From: Microbacterium amylolyticum
Lineage (GTDB): Bacteria; Actinomycetota; Actinomycetes; Actinomycetales; Microbacteriaceae
DNA length: 64,000 nucleotides
Direction: 5' to 3'
NCBI RefSeq assembly: GCF_011046975.1
Contig: NZ_CP049253.1
Location: 248,001 to 312,000, forward strand
Made by a program: the position numbers and the translations under genes. Numbering within the stretch: position 1 is the first letter of the stretch; each line of letters begins with the position of its first letter. The notes below the pieces were generated by a model, which was given only the letters and a program-made list of their open reading frames with translations, was not told the DNA's origin and ran no database searches. Shown here one piece after another: positions 27,173 through 35,656 of the stretch.

Positions 27173-27766
27173 ATGGCTGAACCGCTGATGGCACAGAGTG
27201 TCTTCGATCGGCTGCTGAAAGACCGCATCATCTGGCTGGGATCGGAGGTGCGCGACGACAATGCAAATGAGATCTGCGCGAAGATCCTGCTTCTCGCCGC
27301 CGAAGATTCCGAAAAGGATATCTTCCTCTACATCAACTCGCCCGGTGGCTCGATCACGGCCGGCATGGCAATTTACGACACGATGCAGTTTGTTCCCAAC
27401 GACATCGTCACCGTCGGTATCGGCATGGCCGCCTCAATGGGCCAGCTGCTCCTGACGAGCGGCACGAAGGGCAAGCGCTACATCACGCCCAACGCCCGTG
27501 TCCTGTTGCACCAGCCGCACGGCGGTTTCGGTGGAACGGCGAGCGACATCCAGACGCAGGCAGAGCTGATCGTTTCGATGAAGAACCGCCTCGCAGCGAT
27601 CACTGCTGCGCAGACGGGGAAGACCATCGAGCAGATCAACGAAGATGGCGATCGCGACCACTGGTTCACGGCGGAAGAGGCGCTCGAGTACGGCTTTGTT
27701 GATCACATCCGCGAGTCGGCAACCGACGTCGCTGGCGGCGGCGGAACCGACCGCGGGTCGAACTAA
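27173..27766 (+). CDS. clpP1: ATP-dependent Clp protease proteolytic subunit ClpP1
   Basis: A 197-residue serine protease subunit. The catalytic Ser is in [13 protein letters not shown], His in [10 protein letters not shown] and the Asp about 50 residues later in the [13 protein letters not shown] region. ClpP1 and ClpP2 form the mixed tetradecamer that is essential in actinobacteria. ATG 27173 gives [10 protein letters not shown]; the ORF extends further upstream inside tig and is not coding there. clpP2 starts 23 nt after its stop in the same operon. Confidence 0.95.
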   Translation: MAEPLMAQSVFDRLLKDRIIWLGSEVRDDNANEICAKILLLAAEDSEKDIFLYINSPGGSITAGMAIYDTMQFVPNDIVTVGIGMAASMGQLLLTSGTKGKRYITPNARVLLHQPHGGFGGTASDIQTQAELIVSMKNRLAAITAAQTGKTIEQINEDGDRDHWFTAEEALEYGFVDHIRESATDVAGGGGTDRGSN

Positions 27767-27789
27767 GAAGAAGAGGGACGATTCTGACG

Positions 27790-28446
27790 ATGCACACTCC
27801 GTACGCGCAGACCCCGCAGGGTCTCCAGATTCCCTCCAGCCGTTACATCCTCCCGCAGTTCGAGGAGCGTACGGCCTACGGCTTCAAGCGCCAGGACCCG
27901 TACAACAAGCTGTTCGAAGATCGCGTGATCTTCCTCGGCGTGCAGGTTGACGATGCTTCGGCTGATGACGTGATGGCCCAGCTCTTGGTTCTTGAGAGCC
28001 AGGATCCCGATCGCGACATCATCATGTACATCAACTCGCCTGGCGGTTCCTTCACGGCGATGACGGCGATTTACGACACGATGCAGTACATCTCGCCCGA
28101 GATTCAGACGGTTGTTCTCGGTCAGGCAGCGTCTGCAGCATCTGTTCTGCTCGCCGCCGGTGCGCCGGGTAAGCGTCTTGCTCTGCCCAACGCGCGTATC
28201 CTCATGCACCAGCCCTCGGTGGGACAGGCCGGTCACGGCCAGGCGTCCGACATCGAGATCCAAGCTGCTGAGATCATGCGCATGCGCACGTGGTTGGAAG
28301 ACACGATGGCCAAGCACACCGGCAAGTCGGCTGCTGAGATTCACAAGGACATCGATCGCGACAAGATCATCGGGGCGCATGATGCCGTTGAGTACGGTCT
28401 TGTTGACCAGGTGTTGAACAGCCGTAAGCGCACTCCGCAGAGCTGA
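27790..28446 (+). CDS. clpP2: ATP-dependent Clp protease proteolytic subunit ClpP2
   Basis: A 218-residue second ClpP. The catalytic Ser is in LGQAASAASVLLAAG and the His in RILMHQPSVGQAGHGQASDIEI. The N-terminus carries an about 15-residue extension with SSRYILPQFEERTAYG, typical of actinobacterial ClpP2, which docks ClpX/ClpC1. Two non-identical ClpP genes in tandem fit the known ClpP1P2 requirement. A terminator hairpin follows, then clpX with its own short leader. Confidence 0.95.
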   Translation: MHTPYAQTPQGLQIPSSRYILPQFEERTAYGFKRQDPYNKLFEDRVIFLGVQVDDASADDVMAQLLVLESQDPDRDIIMYINSPGGSFTAMTAIYDTMQYISPEIQTVVLGQAASAASVLLAAGAPGKRLALPNARILMHQPSVGQAGHGQASDIEIQAAEIMRMRTWLEDTMAKHTGKSAAEIHKDIDRDKIIGAHDAVEYGLVDQVLNSRKRTPQS

Positions 28447-28458
28447 GTACGCTATCTC

Positions 28459-28504
28459 GGAAGGTGCCCCATTCGACACGCACGCGTCGGGTGGGGCACC
28501 TTCC
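28459..28504 (+). terminator. hairpin between clpP2 and clpX
   Basis: Stem GGAAGGTGCCCC/GGGGCACCTTCC with a partly structured 22-nt loop, 12 nt after the clpP2 stop and followed by TCGTTTG. It may give partial termination before clpX. Confidence 0.75.
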
Positions 28505-28564
28505 TCGTTTGTCGGGGGGAACCACTAGCCTGGAAGAACGCCCCGTCCCCGGAGGAGTGATCGC

Positions 28565-29836
28565 ATGGCACGCATCGGCGAAAGCGCCGACCTGTTCAAG
28601 TGCTCGTTCTGCGGCAAAAGCCAGAAGCAGGTTCAGCAGTTGATCGCCGGTCCCGGCGTGTACATCTGTGACGAATGCGTCGAGTTGTGCAACGAGATCA
28701 TCGAAGAACGCATGGCGGAGTCGCATAACGACGACGAGGTCGCTGAATTCGACTTGCCCAAACCACGGGAGATTTTTGATTTCCTGGCGGAGTACGTCGT
28801 CGGCCAAGATGTCGCAAAACGTGCGCTGGCTGTTGCGGTGTACAACCACTACAAGCGCATCCGCGTGGGCAATGAACTGCGCTCAGCCGATGACAAGGCT
28901 GATGACGTCGAGATCGCCAAGAGCAACATTTTGATGCTCGGTCCCACCGGTTCTGGAAAGACGTACCTCGCGCAAACGCTGGCGAAACGTCTGAACGTTC
29001 CTTTCGCCGTTGCCGATGCCACGGCACTCACCGAGGCGGGTTACGTCGGCGAGGACGTCGAGAACATTCTGCTGAAACTCCTGCAGGCGGCGGACTACGA
29101 CGTTGCGCGCGCCGAACAGGGGATTATCTACATCGATGAGATCGACAAGGTCGCGCGTAAGGCCGAGAATCCGTCGATTACGCGCGATGTGTCGGGCGAG
29201 GGCGTGCAGCAAGCCCTTCTCAAGATTCTTGAGGGAACGACGGCGCAGGTTCCGCCGCAAGGCGGGCGCAAACACCCTCATCAAGAGTTCATCTCGATCG
29301 ACACGACCAATGTTCTGTTTATTGTCGCCGGAGCGTTTGCCGGCCTCGAAGACATCGTGTCCTCGCGCGTTGGGCGAGCCGGTGTTGGTTTCGGAGCACC
29401 GCTGCAGTCAAAGAACGACAACGAGAACTTCTTCAGCGAAGTGCGGCCAGAAGACCTGCACAAGTTTGGCCTGATCCCCGAGTTCATCGGCCGCCTTCCT
29501 GTGATCGCGGCGGTGGAGCCTCTCGATCAGGACGCTCTGATCGACATTCTGACGGTGCCACGCAATGCGCTGGTCAAGCAGTATCAGCGCATGTTCGCGA
29601 TCGATGGCGTTGACCTTGATTTTGAGCACGAGGCGCTTTTGGCCATCGCTGATTTGGCGGTGGACCGGAAAACCGGTGCGCGCGGTCTGCGCGCCATTCT
29701 GGAAGACGTCCTCGGACCAATCATGTTCGAGATTCCGTCCAACGACGAGGTGGCCAAGGTGGTTGTCACACGAGCGGCCGTTGTTGACGGCGCTCCGCCG
29801 GCGATTGCGTTGCGGCAGCGCCGCAAGAGCGCATAG
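28565..29836 (+). CDS. clpX: ATP-dependent Clp protease ATP-binding subunit ClpX
   Basis: A 423-residue AAA+ unfoldase. The N-terminal zinc-binding domain has four cysteines (FKCSFCGKS and CDECVELC). Walker A is [14 protein letters not shown], Walker [14 protein letters not shown], pore loop GYVGEDVE, the sensor and ClpP-contacting loop IGRLPVIA (IGF-like region). It unfolds substrates and feeds them to ClpP1P2. ATG 28565 with GGAGGAGTG upstream at 28551-28559. A strong convergent terminator follows. Confidence 0.97.
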   Translation: MARIGESADLFKCSFCGKSQKQVQQLIAGPGVYICDECVELCNEIIEERMAESHNDDEVAEFDLPKPREIFDFLAEYVVGQDVAKRALAVAVYNHYKRIRVGNELRSADDKADDVEIAKSNILMLGPTGSGKTYLAQTLAKRLNVPFAVADATALTEAGYVGEDVENILLKLLQAADYDVARAEQGIIYIDEIDKVARKAENPSITRDVSGEGVQQALLKILEGTTAQVPPQGGRKHPHQEFISIDTTNVLFIVAGAFAGLEDIVSSRVGRAGVGFGAPLQSKNDNENFFSEVRPEDLHKFGLIPEFIGRLPVIAAVEPLDQDALIDILTVPRNALVKQYQRMFAIDGVDLDFEHEALLAIADLAVDRKTGARGLRAILEDVLGPIMFEIPSNDEVAKVVVTRAAVVDGAPPAIALRQRRKSA

Positions 29837-29863
29837 CGTCACGGAAGCGGGTGCCGAACGCGA

Positions 29864-29913
29864 AAGCCTCGCCTCGCGGAAGGGAGAACCACCCCTTCCG
29901 CGAGGTGAGGCTT
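29864..29913. terminator. convergent terminator between clpX and the M3 peptidase gene
   Basis: A 20-bp stem, AAGCCTCGCCTCGCGGAAGG paired with CCTTCCGCGAGGTGAGGCTT (one G-T wobble), in the gap between two convergent genes; TT runs follow on both strands. Confidence 0.88.
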
Positions 29914-29922
29914 GTTTGATTC

Positions 29923-31959
29923 CTAAGCCTCGAGCCCTCGACGCTTCAGCAGGGGATCGATTTTCGCGTCGCGCCCGCGGAAGTCGCGGTACGCCTCAAG
30001 AGGGTCCTTCGACCCGCCAACGCCAAGGAGTCGCTGCCGAAAGCGATCTCCGTTTTCACGGGTGAGACCACCGTTTTCTTCGAACCAGGAAACGGTGTCG
30101 GCGTCGAGAACCTCGCTCCAGATGTACGAGTAGTAGGCGGCGCTGTAGCCGCCCGCAAAGATGTGCTGAAAGTACGTCGACGAGTAGCGGCTTGGGATGG
30201 CGGGTTCGTCCAGACCGATGTCGGCGAGGGCTGCCGCCTCGAATGCGGCGACGTCGTCGATCTTCTCAGCCTGTTCCTGTGTCACGGAGTGCCAGGAATG
30301 ATCGAGCCATGCGGCGGCGAGGTATTCGCTTGTCGCGAATCCCTGGCCGAACGGGCCCATGTTCGTCAGCCGCTCGATAACGTCGTGGGGGAGAGGTTCG
30401 CCCGTTGTGACGTGTTTGGCGTAGTGCGGCAAGACGTCGGCGTGCATCACCCACATTTCATTCACCTGGCTCGGGAATTCAACGAAGTCCCGACCCACAG
30501 CGGTGCCGGCGAAGAACGGGTAGGTGACGGTGGCAAACAGACCGTGCAGGGCGTGTCCGAACTCGTGGAAAAGCGTTTCCACCTCGTCGTGCGTGAGCAG
30601 AACGGGTTCGTCTCCCGAGGGCTTGGAAACGTTGAGATTGTTGACGACAACGGGAAGCGTGCCCCGCAGATGGGACTGCGCCACGATCGAGTTCATCCAT
30701 GCCCCGCCGCGCTTCGTGTCGCGGGTGAAGAGGTCTAGCACGTACATCCCCTGCGGTGAGCCGTCCTCGTTGAGAACGTCAAAGAACCGCACCGACGGGT
30801 GATAGCCCGGCAGATCGTGTCGTTCGATGAAGGTGACCCCGTAGAGCCGATGCGCGGCGTAGAAAACGCCGTCCCAGAGAACGCGCTCCGCCTCGAACCA
30901 CGGGCGCAGGGCAGCCGCGTCGACGTCGAAACGCCGTGTGCGCTCCTGTTCGGTGAAGAACGTCCAGTCGTGCGCATCGATGCTTCGGCCGGCGATCGCC
31001 TCAAGGTCACGCTTCTCGGCCTGGGCATTGCGCGCTGCCGGAGCCGCGAGCTCGCGGAGGCGTGTGCGGACGGCTTCTGGCGTTTGTGCGGTCTCGCCGG
31101 CAGTCACGTACGCGGCATGCGTATCGAATCCCAGCAGCGCGGCGCGTTCGGCACGCAGGCGGACGATCTCCAAGAGCACGGCGGAGTTGTCGTTGTCGTT
31201 GCCGCGCGATCCACGAGCGCGTGAGGCGGCGAGGATGCGTTCTCGCGACTGCGCGCGTGTGAGCGATGCGAGAAGCGGATGCCCGGTGAAGAGAGGGAGC
31301 GTGATCAGATAGCCATCGGCGATGCCACGCGCTGATGCCGCGTCGCGTGCCGAGGACAACTCACTCGCCGAAAGTCCGTCGAGATCGGCGACGTCATCGA
31401 AGAGCACGGCAAGCTCGTTGGTGTCGGCCAGGAGGTTCTTTTCAAAGGTCGTTGTGAGTTCGGCGAGGCGACCGTTTATCCACGTGAGGCGCTGTTTGGC
31501 CTCCACCCCCAGGGCCGCTCCGGCACGCGTCATCTTCTCGTGCCAGCGGGTCGTGAGGCGGCGCTGCTCGTCCGTCAGCGGGAGATCATCGAGCTGACGG
31601 GCAACAGATGATATGCGCTCGTACAGCGCCGAGTTGAGCAGAACGCGGTCGTTGTGCGCGGCCATGAGAGGGGCCACGGCCTCGTCGATCTGCTGAATGG
31701 CGCGCGTGGCATGGGCCGAACTGACGGTGAAGAACGCATGCGCAACCCGCTCGAGCAACTCACCGGAGCGCTCGAGAGCCTCCAGGGTGTTTTCGAACGT
31801 TGCGGGCTCGGCGCTTTTCGCGATGTCGGCGATCTCGGCTTCGCGCTCAGCAAAGCCCTGACGGAACGCTGGAAGGTAATCGGCGTCATCGATCGCGGAG
31901 TAGTCGGGCAGTCCGTACGGCAGCTCGCTTGTGGCGAGCAGAGGATGAGAGCTGGTCAT
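29923..31959 (-). CDS. M3 family metallopeptidase (peptidyl-dipeptidase Dcp-like)
   Basis: A 678-residue cytosolic zinc peptidase. The active-site motif is TLFHEFGHALHGLF, with a downstream Glu in the FPSQVNEMWVMH stretch. The long helical N-terminal region (TFENTLEALERSGELLERV) and GGSKDPLEAYRDFRGRDAKIDPLLKRRGL at the C-terminus match the Dcp/oligopeptidase A branch of M3. It degrades oligopeptides from protein turnover; dipeptidyl-carboxypeptidase activity is inferred from the subfamily. No signal peptide. Convergent with clpX. Confidence 0.92.
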   Translation of the reverse strand: MTSSHPLLATSELPYGLPDYSAIDDADYLPAFRQGFAEREAEIADIAKSAEPATFENTLEALERSGELLERVAHAFFTVSSAHATRAIQQIDEAVAPLMAAHNDRVLLNSALYERISSVARQLDDLPLTDEQRRLTTRWHEKMTRAGAALGVEAKQRLTWINGRLAELTTTFEKNLLADTNELAVLFDDVADLDGLSASELSSARDAASARGIADGYLITLPLFTGHPLLASLTRAQSRERILAASRARGSRGNDNDNSAVLLEIVRLRAERAALLGFDTHAAYVTAGETAQTPEAVRTRLRELAAPAARNAQAEKRDLEAIAGRSIDAHDWTFFTEQERTRRFDVDAAALRPWFEAERVLWDGVFYAAHRLYGVTFIERHDLPGYHPSVRFFDVLNEDGSPQGMYVLDLFTRDTKRGGAWMNSIVAQSHLRGTLPVVVNNLNVSKPSGDEPVLLTHDEVETLFHEFGHALHGLFATVTYPFFAGTAVGRDFVEFPSQVNEMWVMHADVLPHYAKHVTTGEPLPHDVIERLTNMGPFGQGFATSEYLAAAWLDHSWHSVTQEQAEKIDDVAAFEAAALADIGLDEPAIPSRYSSTYFQHIFAGGYSAAYYSYIWSEVLDADTVSWFEENGGLTRENGDRFRQRLLGVGGSKDPLEAYRDFRGRDAKIDPLLKRRGLEA

Positions 31960-32030
31960 CAGGGCAGACTATGGTCCGAAACGCAGATGGCCCCTCCGCG
32001 CCGCGCGCGAAAGGGCCATCTGAGGGGAGT

Positions 32031-32282
32031 TCAGTCCATCGGGTCGAATCGAGACGCCGTGATCGCGCCTTCCGCGTCGACGGACAGCTCAATGCCGCTG
32101 TCCAGCTCGACCACGGGCCGCCCCTCGAGCCAGGTGAGCGTCCACATGGGCATGGGAGCGCCCGCGTTGAGGCTGGCCGCCTGCGGGAGCGTTGCCTCGA
32201 CGCGACTGATCGCTTCGAGCAGGTCGGCGGGAACCGACTTTGGCGGAGTTCCGCCCGCTTGCCAACGTGTTCCGAGTTGCAT
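32031..32282 (-). CDS. small hypothetical protein downstream of valS
   Basis: An 83-residue protein I cannot assign. It begins MQLGTRWQAGGTPPKSV and ends in a beta-rich region (WTLTWLEGRPVVELDSGIELSVD). It contains one Trp-rich patch, no cysteines and no membrane segment. It follows valS by 5 nt on the same strand, so it is co-transcribed. Its size, clean start and position suggest a genuine gene conserved in the family neighbourhood. Confidence 0.65.
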   Translation of the reverse strand: MQLGTRWQAGGTPPKSVPADLLEAISRVEATLPQAASLNAGAPMPMWTLTWLEGRPVVELDSGIELSVDAEGAITASRFDPMD

Positions 32283-32287
32283 GATGG

Positions 32288-34852
32288 TTACTCCTGTTCC
32301 TCGAGAAGGATCTTCGAGACCTGGAACTCGTCGCCCTCGCTGAGGAGAAGCTCCGAGATGCGCCCAACGGCGCGCAGATCGTCTCGCGCCTGATCAAGCA
32401 GAGCGATGTGCGCGGCAGGGGCGGTGATTTCGGCCGTCGCAACGGGCGTCTTCTGGGATGCCTTTGCCTCGGTCTTCGCGCGACGAATTCCGATGAGCGC
32501 CTGAGACGCGGCCTGCAGAATGGCAGGATCGCCGCCGAGCGATGTGGGCTCTGGCCACCCTGAGACGTGCACCGAACCGTCCTGGAACCAGCTCCACGCT
32601 TCTTCCGCTGCGAACGAGACGACGGGGGCGAGCAGTCGAAGAAGGGTCGACAGGGCGGACCGCAGTGCTACCGCGGCCGATGCCCCCGCCTCTCCGCCCG
32701 AATAAGCGCGTTCCTTGACAAGCTCAAGGTAGTCATCGCAGAACGTCCAGAAGAACGACTCGGATACCTCGAGCGCACGGGCGTGATCGTACGCCTCGAG
32801 CGAGGCCGTCGCCTGCTGGACGACACCGTCGAGCGCCGCGAGCATCGACAGGTCAACGGGCTCCGTGACGCTCGCACCCTCCGGCGCATCGAACCCGAGG
32901 ACGAACTTCGCGGCGTTCAACACCTTGATCGCCAGGCGCCGGCCAATTTTGATCTGCGTCGGGTTCTGCGGATCGAACGCGGCATCGGTTCCGAGCCTGC
33001 TCGATGCTGCCCAATAGCGGACGGCGTCGGAGCCGTGCTTGTCCAGGATGTCGGCTGGGGTGACGACGTTGCCCTTCGACTTCGACATCTTCTTGCGGTC
33101 GGGGTCGACGATGAAGCCGGAGATCGCCGCGTGCTTCCAGGAAACGCGGTTGTCTTCCAGCGCGCTGCGCAACAGCGTCGAGAACAACCAGGTGCGGATG
33201 ATGTCCTGTCCCTGGGGGCGGGTGTCGAAGGGTGCCACCAGGTTCCACAGTTCTTCGTCCTGCTGCCATCCGCCGGCCAGCTGCGGTGTCAACGAGGATG
33301 TCGCCCAGGTATCGAAGACATCCTGTTCGGCCTCGAAGCCGCCGGGCTTTCCGCGCTGGTCCTCGGAGTAGCCGGAGGGAACATCGGAAGAGGGATCGAT
33401 GGGGAGGGATTCGAGGGCGGGGGTAAGAACGCGCTCATAGTCACGCTCACCGTTGTCGTCGAGTGCGTACCACACGGGAATCGGCACGCCGAAGAAGCGC
33501 TGGCGCGAGACGAGCCAGTCGCCGGTGAGCCCGTTCACCCAGTTCTCGAAACGCACGCGCATGAACTCGGGGTGCCAATCGATCTGCTCGCCGAGCTCGA
33601 TCAGCTTCGCACGCAGCTGCTCGTCCCGTGCGCCATTGCGGATGTACCACTGGCGGGTCGAAACGATCTCGAGGGGACGGTCGCCCTTTTCAAAGAACTT
33701 GACCGGGTGGTTGAATGTCTCGCCCTTGTGGACAAGTTCGCCCGACTCCTCGAGGAGTTCCACAACGCGCTTCTGCGCGCTGAAGATCGTTTTGCCGACG
33801 AGGTCGTCGTATGCGGCGATTCCCTGCTCGCTCGTGATGGCCTCGGGGCGCTCGGCAACGATACGGCCGTCCTTGCCGACAATCGTGCGGTTCGGCAGAT
33901 CGAGCTCGCGCCACCAGATGATGTCGTTCATGTCGCCGAACGTGCAGATCATCGCGATGCCGGAGCCCTTGTCAGGCAGAGCCAGTGGATGAGCAAGAAC
34001 GGGAACCTCAACGCCGAACAGCGGGGTGGTGACCGTTGTTCCGAACAGCGGCTGATAGCGCTCGTCGTCGGGGTGTGCCACGAGCGCAACACATGCTGCG
34101 AGCAGCTCAGGGCGGGTGGTCTCGATGAGAACGTCGCCCGCGCCATCGGTGCGGTGGAACGTGAGGCGGTGATACGCGCCGGGACGCTCGCGATCCTCGA
34201 GCTCAGCCTGGGCGATGGCCGAACGGAAGTCGACATCCCACAGCGTCGGAGCGAGCGCCTGGTAGGCCTCACCACGATCGAGGTTATTCAGAAACGCCAG
34301 CTGGCTGGTGCGGATCGTCTCGTCGGAAATCGTGCGGTACGTCTGCGTCCAGTCGACCGAGAGGCCCAGCTGGCGCCAGAGTTCCTCGAATGTCTTCTCG
34401 TCCTCGACGGTCAGCTTCTCGCACAGCTCCGTGAAGTTTCGACGACTGACCGGCAGCTGATCTGCTGCCTTGATGTTCTTCGTCGTGCCCTCAAAGGGGG
34501 GCGTGAAATTGGGGTCGTACGGAAGCGACGGGTCGCAGCGAACGCCGTAGTAGTTCTGCACACGGCGTTCCGTCGGAAGACCGTTATCGTCCCACCCGAT
34601 GGGGTAGAAGACCGTCTTTCCACGCATGCGCTCGAAACGCACCTTCACATCGGTGTGGGTGTAGCTGAACACATGGCCGATGTGCAGCGATCCCGAAGCC
34701 GTCGGAGGGGGAGTGTCGACCGAGTAAACGCCTGCGCGTCCGCTCTGCAGGGCCTGTGCGCGGTCAAACAGGTATGTGCCCTGCTGCTCCCAGCGCTCAC
34801 CCCATTTTTGCTCGAGTCCCTCGAGTTTGGGCTTGTCGGGAATGTCAGACAT
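32288..34852 (-). CDS. valS: valine--tRNA ligase
   Basis: An 854-residue class Ia aminoacyl-tRNA synthetase. The HIGH motif is in TASGSLHIGHVFSY and KMSKS in DRKKMSKSKGNVV. CP1 editing-domain sequence (ACVALVAHPDDERYQPLFGT) lies between. The C-terminus ends in a helical arm that is shorter than the long coiled coil of E. coli ValRS. ATG 34852 (MSDIPDKPKLEGLEQKWGERW) follows GGAGACGC; an upstream extension to 34894 has no family sequence. A 19-bp tandem repeat lies in the leader. Confidence 0.96.
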   Translation of the reverse strand: MSDIPDKPKLEGLEQKWGERWEQQGTYLFDRAQALQSGRAGVYSVDTPPPTASGSLHIGHVFSYTHTDVKVRFERMRGKTVFYPIGWDDNGLPTERRVQNYYGVRCDPSLPYDPNFTPPFEGTTKNIKAADQLPVSRRNFTELCEKLTVEDEKTFEELWRQLGLSVDWTQTYRTISDETIRTSQLAFLNNLDRGEAYQALAPTLWDVDFRSAIAQAELEDRERPGAYHRLTFHRTDGAGDVLIETTRPELLAACVALVAHPDDERYQPLFGTTVTTPLFGVEVPVLAHPLALPDKGSGIAMICTFGDMNDIIWWRELDLPNRTIVGKDGRIVAERPEAITSEQGIAAYDDLVGKTIFSAQKRVVELLEESGELVHKGETFNHPVKFFEKGDRPLEIVSTRQWYIRNGARDEQLRAKLIELGEQIDWHPEFMRVRFENWVNGLTGDWLVSRQRFFGVPIPVWYALDDNGERDYERVLTPALESLPIDPSSDVPSGYSEDQRGKPGGFEAEQDVFDTWATSSLTPQLAGGWQQDEELWNLVAPFDTRPQGQDIIRTWLFSTLLRSALEDNRVSWKHAAISGFIVDPDRKKMSKSKGNVVTPADILDKHGSDAVRYWAASSRLGTDAAFDPQNPTQIKIGRRLAIKVLNAAKFVLGFDAPEGASVTEPVDLSMLAALDGVVQQATASLEAYDHARALEVSESFFWTFCDDYLELVKERAYSGGEAGASAAVALRSALSTLLRLLAPVVSFAAEEAWSWFQDGSVHVSGWPEPTSLGGDPAILQAASQALIGIRRAKTEAKASQKTPVATAEITAPAAHIALLDQARDDLRAVGRISELLLSEGDEFQVSKILLEEQE

Positions 34853-34901
34853 GCGTCTCCTCGCACGATGTGCGGCACGGTGTGTGCGTGCCAATTATGT
34901 G

Positions 34902-34939
34902 GGCGAGATCAGTCTACGTGGACGAGATCAGTCTACGTG
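34902..34939. repeat. two tandem copies of a 19-bp sequence upstream of valS
   Basis: GGCGAGATCAGTCTACGTG (34902-34920) is followed directly by GACGAGATCAGTCTACGTG (34921-34939); the copies differ at one base. On the minus strand each contains TAGACTGAT, so the repeats could influence valS transcription by duplicating a promoter element or operator, but they could also be a neutral slippage product. Confidence 0.8.
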
Positions 34940-34973
34940 GGGTCACCCGTGATCTTCGTGAGCCGCTCGGAGG

Positions 34974-35617
34974 CTAGGGCCCGGCGTCCTCGACGCGAAT
35001 ACCGGTGGCCTCGGCCAGCGCGCGGGCCATTCCCTCAATCTGCCACGGCGTGAGGATCGCCCCGCGCAGCGCCTGCACGCTCGTCACGCGGCGCAGATTG
35101 GCTCCCCGAAGGTCGAGTCCTTCGGCGCGCATTCCTTGGGGATGGAGTTCGTCGATCCTGGTGTCGGCGATGACCAGCCCGTCGATCGTGGCCATGGGCA
35201 GATCGAGCGACTGCACGTGCGCATCGGTGATGCGCGATGTGGCGATATGGGCACCGGCCAGGGTCAGGTAGTCGATCCGAGTGCCCTCGATCACGAGGTC
35301 GCCGATCCGTGCTCCCTGCAGGTCGAGTGCGCCGATGCGTCCGCCGCGTATGCGGACGCGGCGGAGCGAGGCATCTCGGAGATCGACGTGCGGCGTGACG
35401 AGGTCGGAGATCTCGACGTCGATCAGGGTTGTTCCGCGGCCGACCACAGCCTCGAGCGATGCTGGCGTAACAACGCACTCCGTGAGATGTCCGTGCGAGA
35501 CATCGATCGAGCCGGACCAGGCGATCCTGAGCCGTCCGCTTCGGTGCGCGGCCCGGAAAGAGAGGACGCGGTCAGCAGCCGGGGCAGGTCGGGCAGGAAG
35601 GGCGGTCGAAGAGTCAT
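34974..35617 (-). CDS. pentapeptide-repeat-like protein with apparent frameshift near its 5' end
   Basis: Residues coded by 35447-34974 form a solenoid-like series (LRDASLRRVRIRGG, LDLQGARIGDLVIEGT, LTLAGAHIATSRIT, LDLRGANLRRVT) resembling pentapeptide-repeat proteins, ending ALRGAILTPWQIEGMARALAEATGIRVED, a tail I associate with actinobacterial members. The reading frame stays open and coding-like upstream to about 35573 but has no start there except GTG 35447. A second frame starting ATG 35617 (MTLRPPFLPDLPRLLTA) looks like the missing N-terminus, offset by one base deletion around 35560-35580. Either the gene is disrupted, the sequence has an error, or a shortened protein starts at GTG 35447. 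Function unknown. Confidence 0.6.
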
Positions 35618-35656
35618 GGGATCCTCTCGTGAGCGGTCATCGGTGTGGCCGATTTC

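Noticed and set aside
34902..34939. CRISPR array
   Set aside because: Only two directly abutting 19-bp copies without spacers.
32567..35053. An 828-codon open frame antisense to valS
   Set aside because: It is opposite a synthetase with HIGH and KMSKS motifs and has no ribosome-binding site or family pattern.
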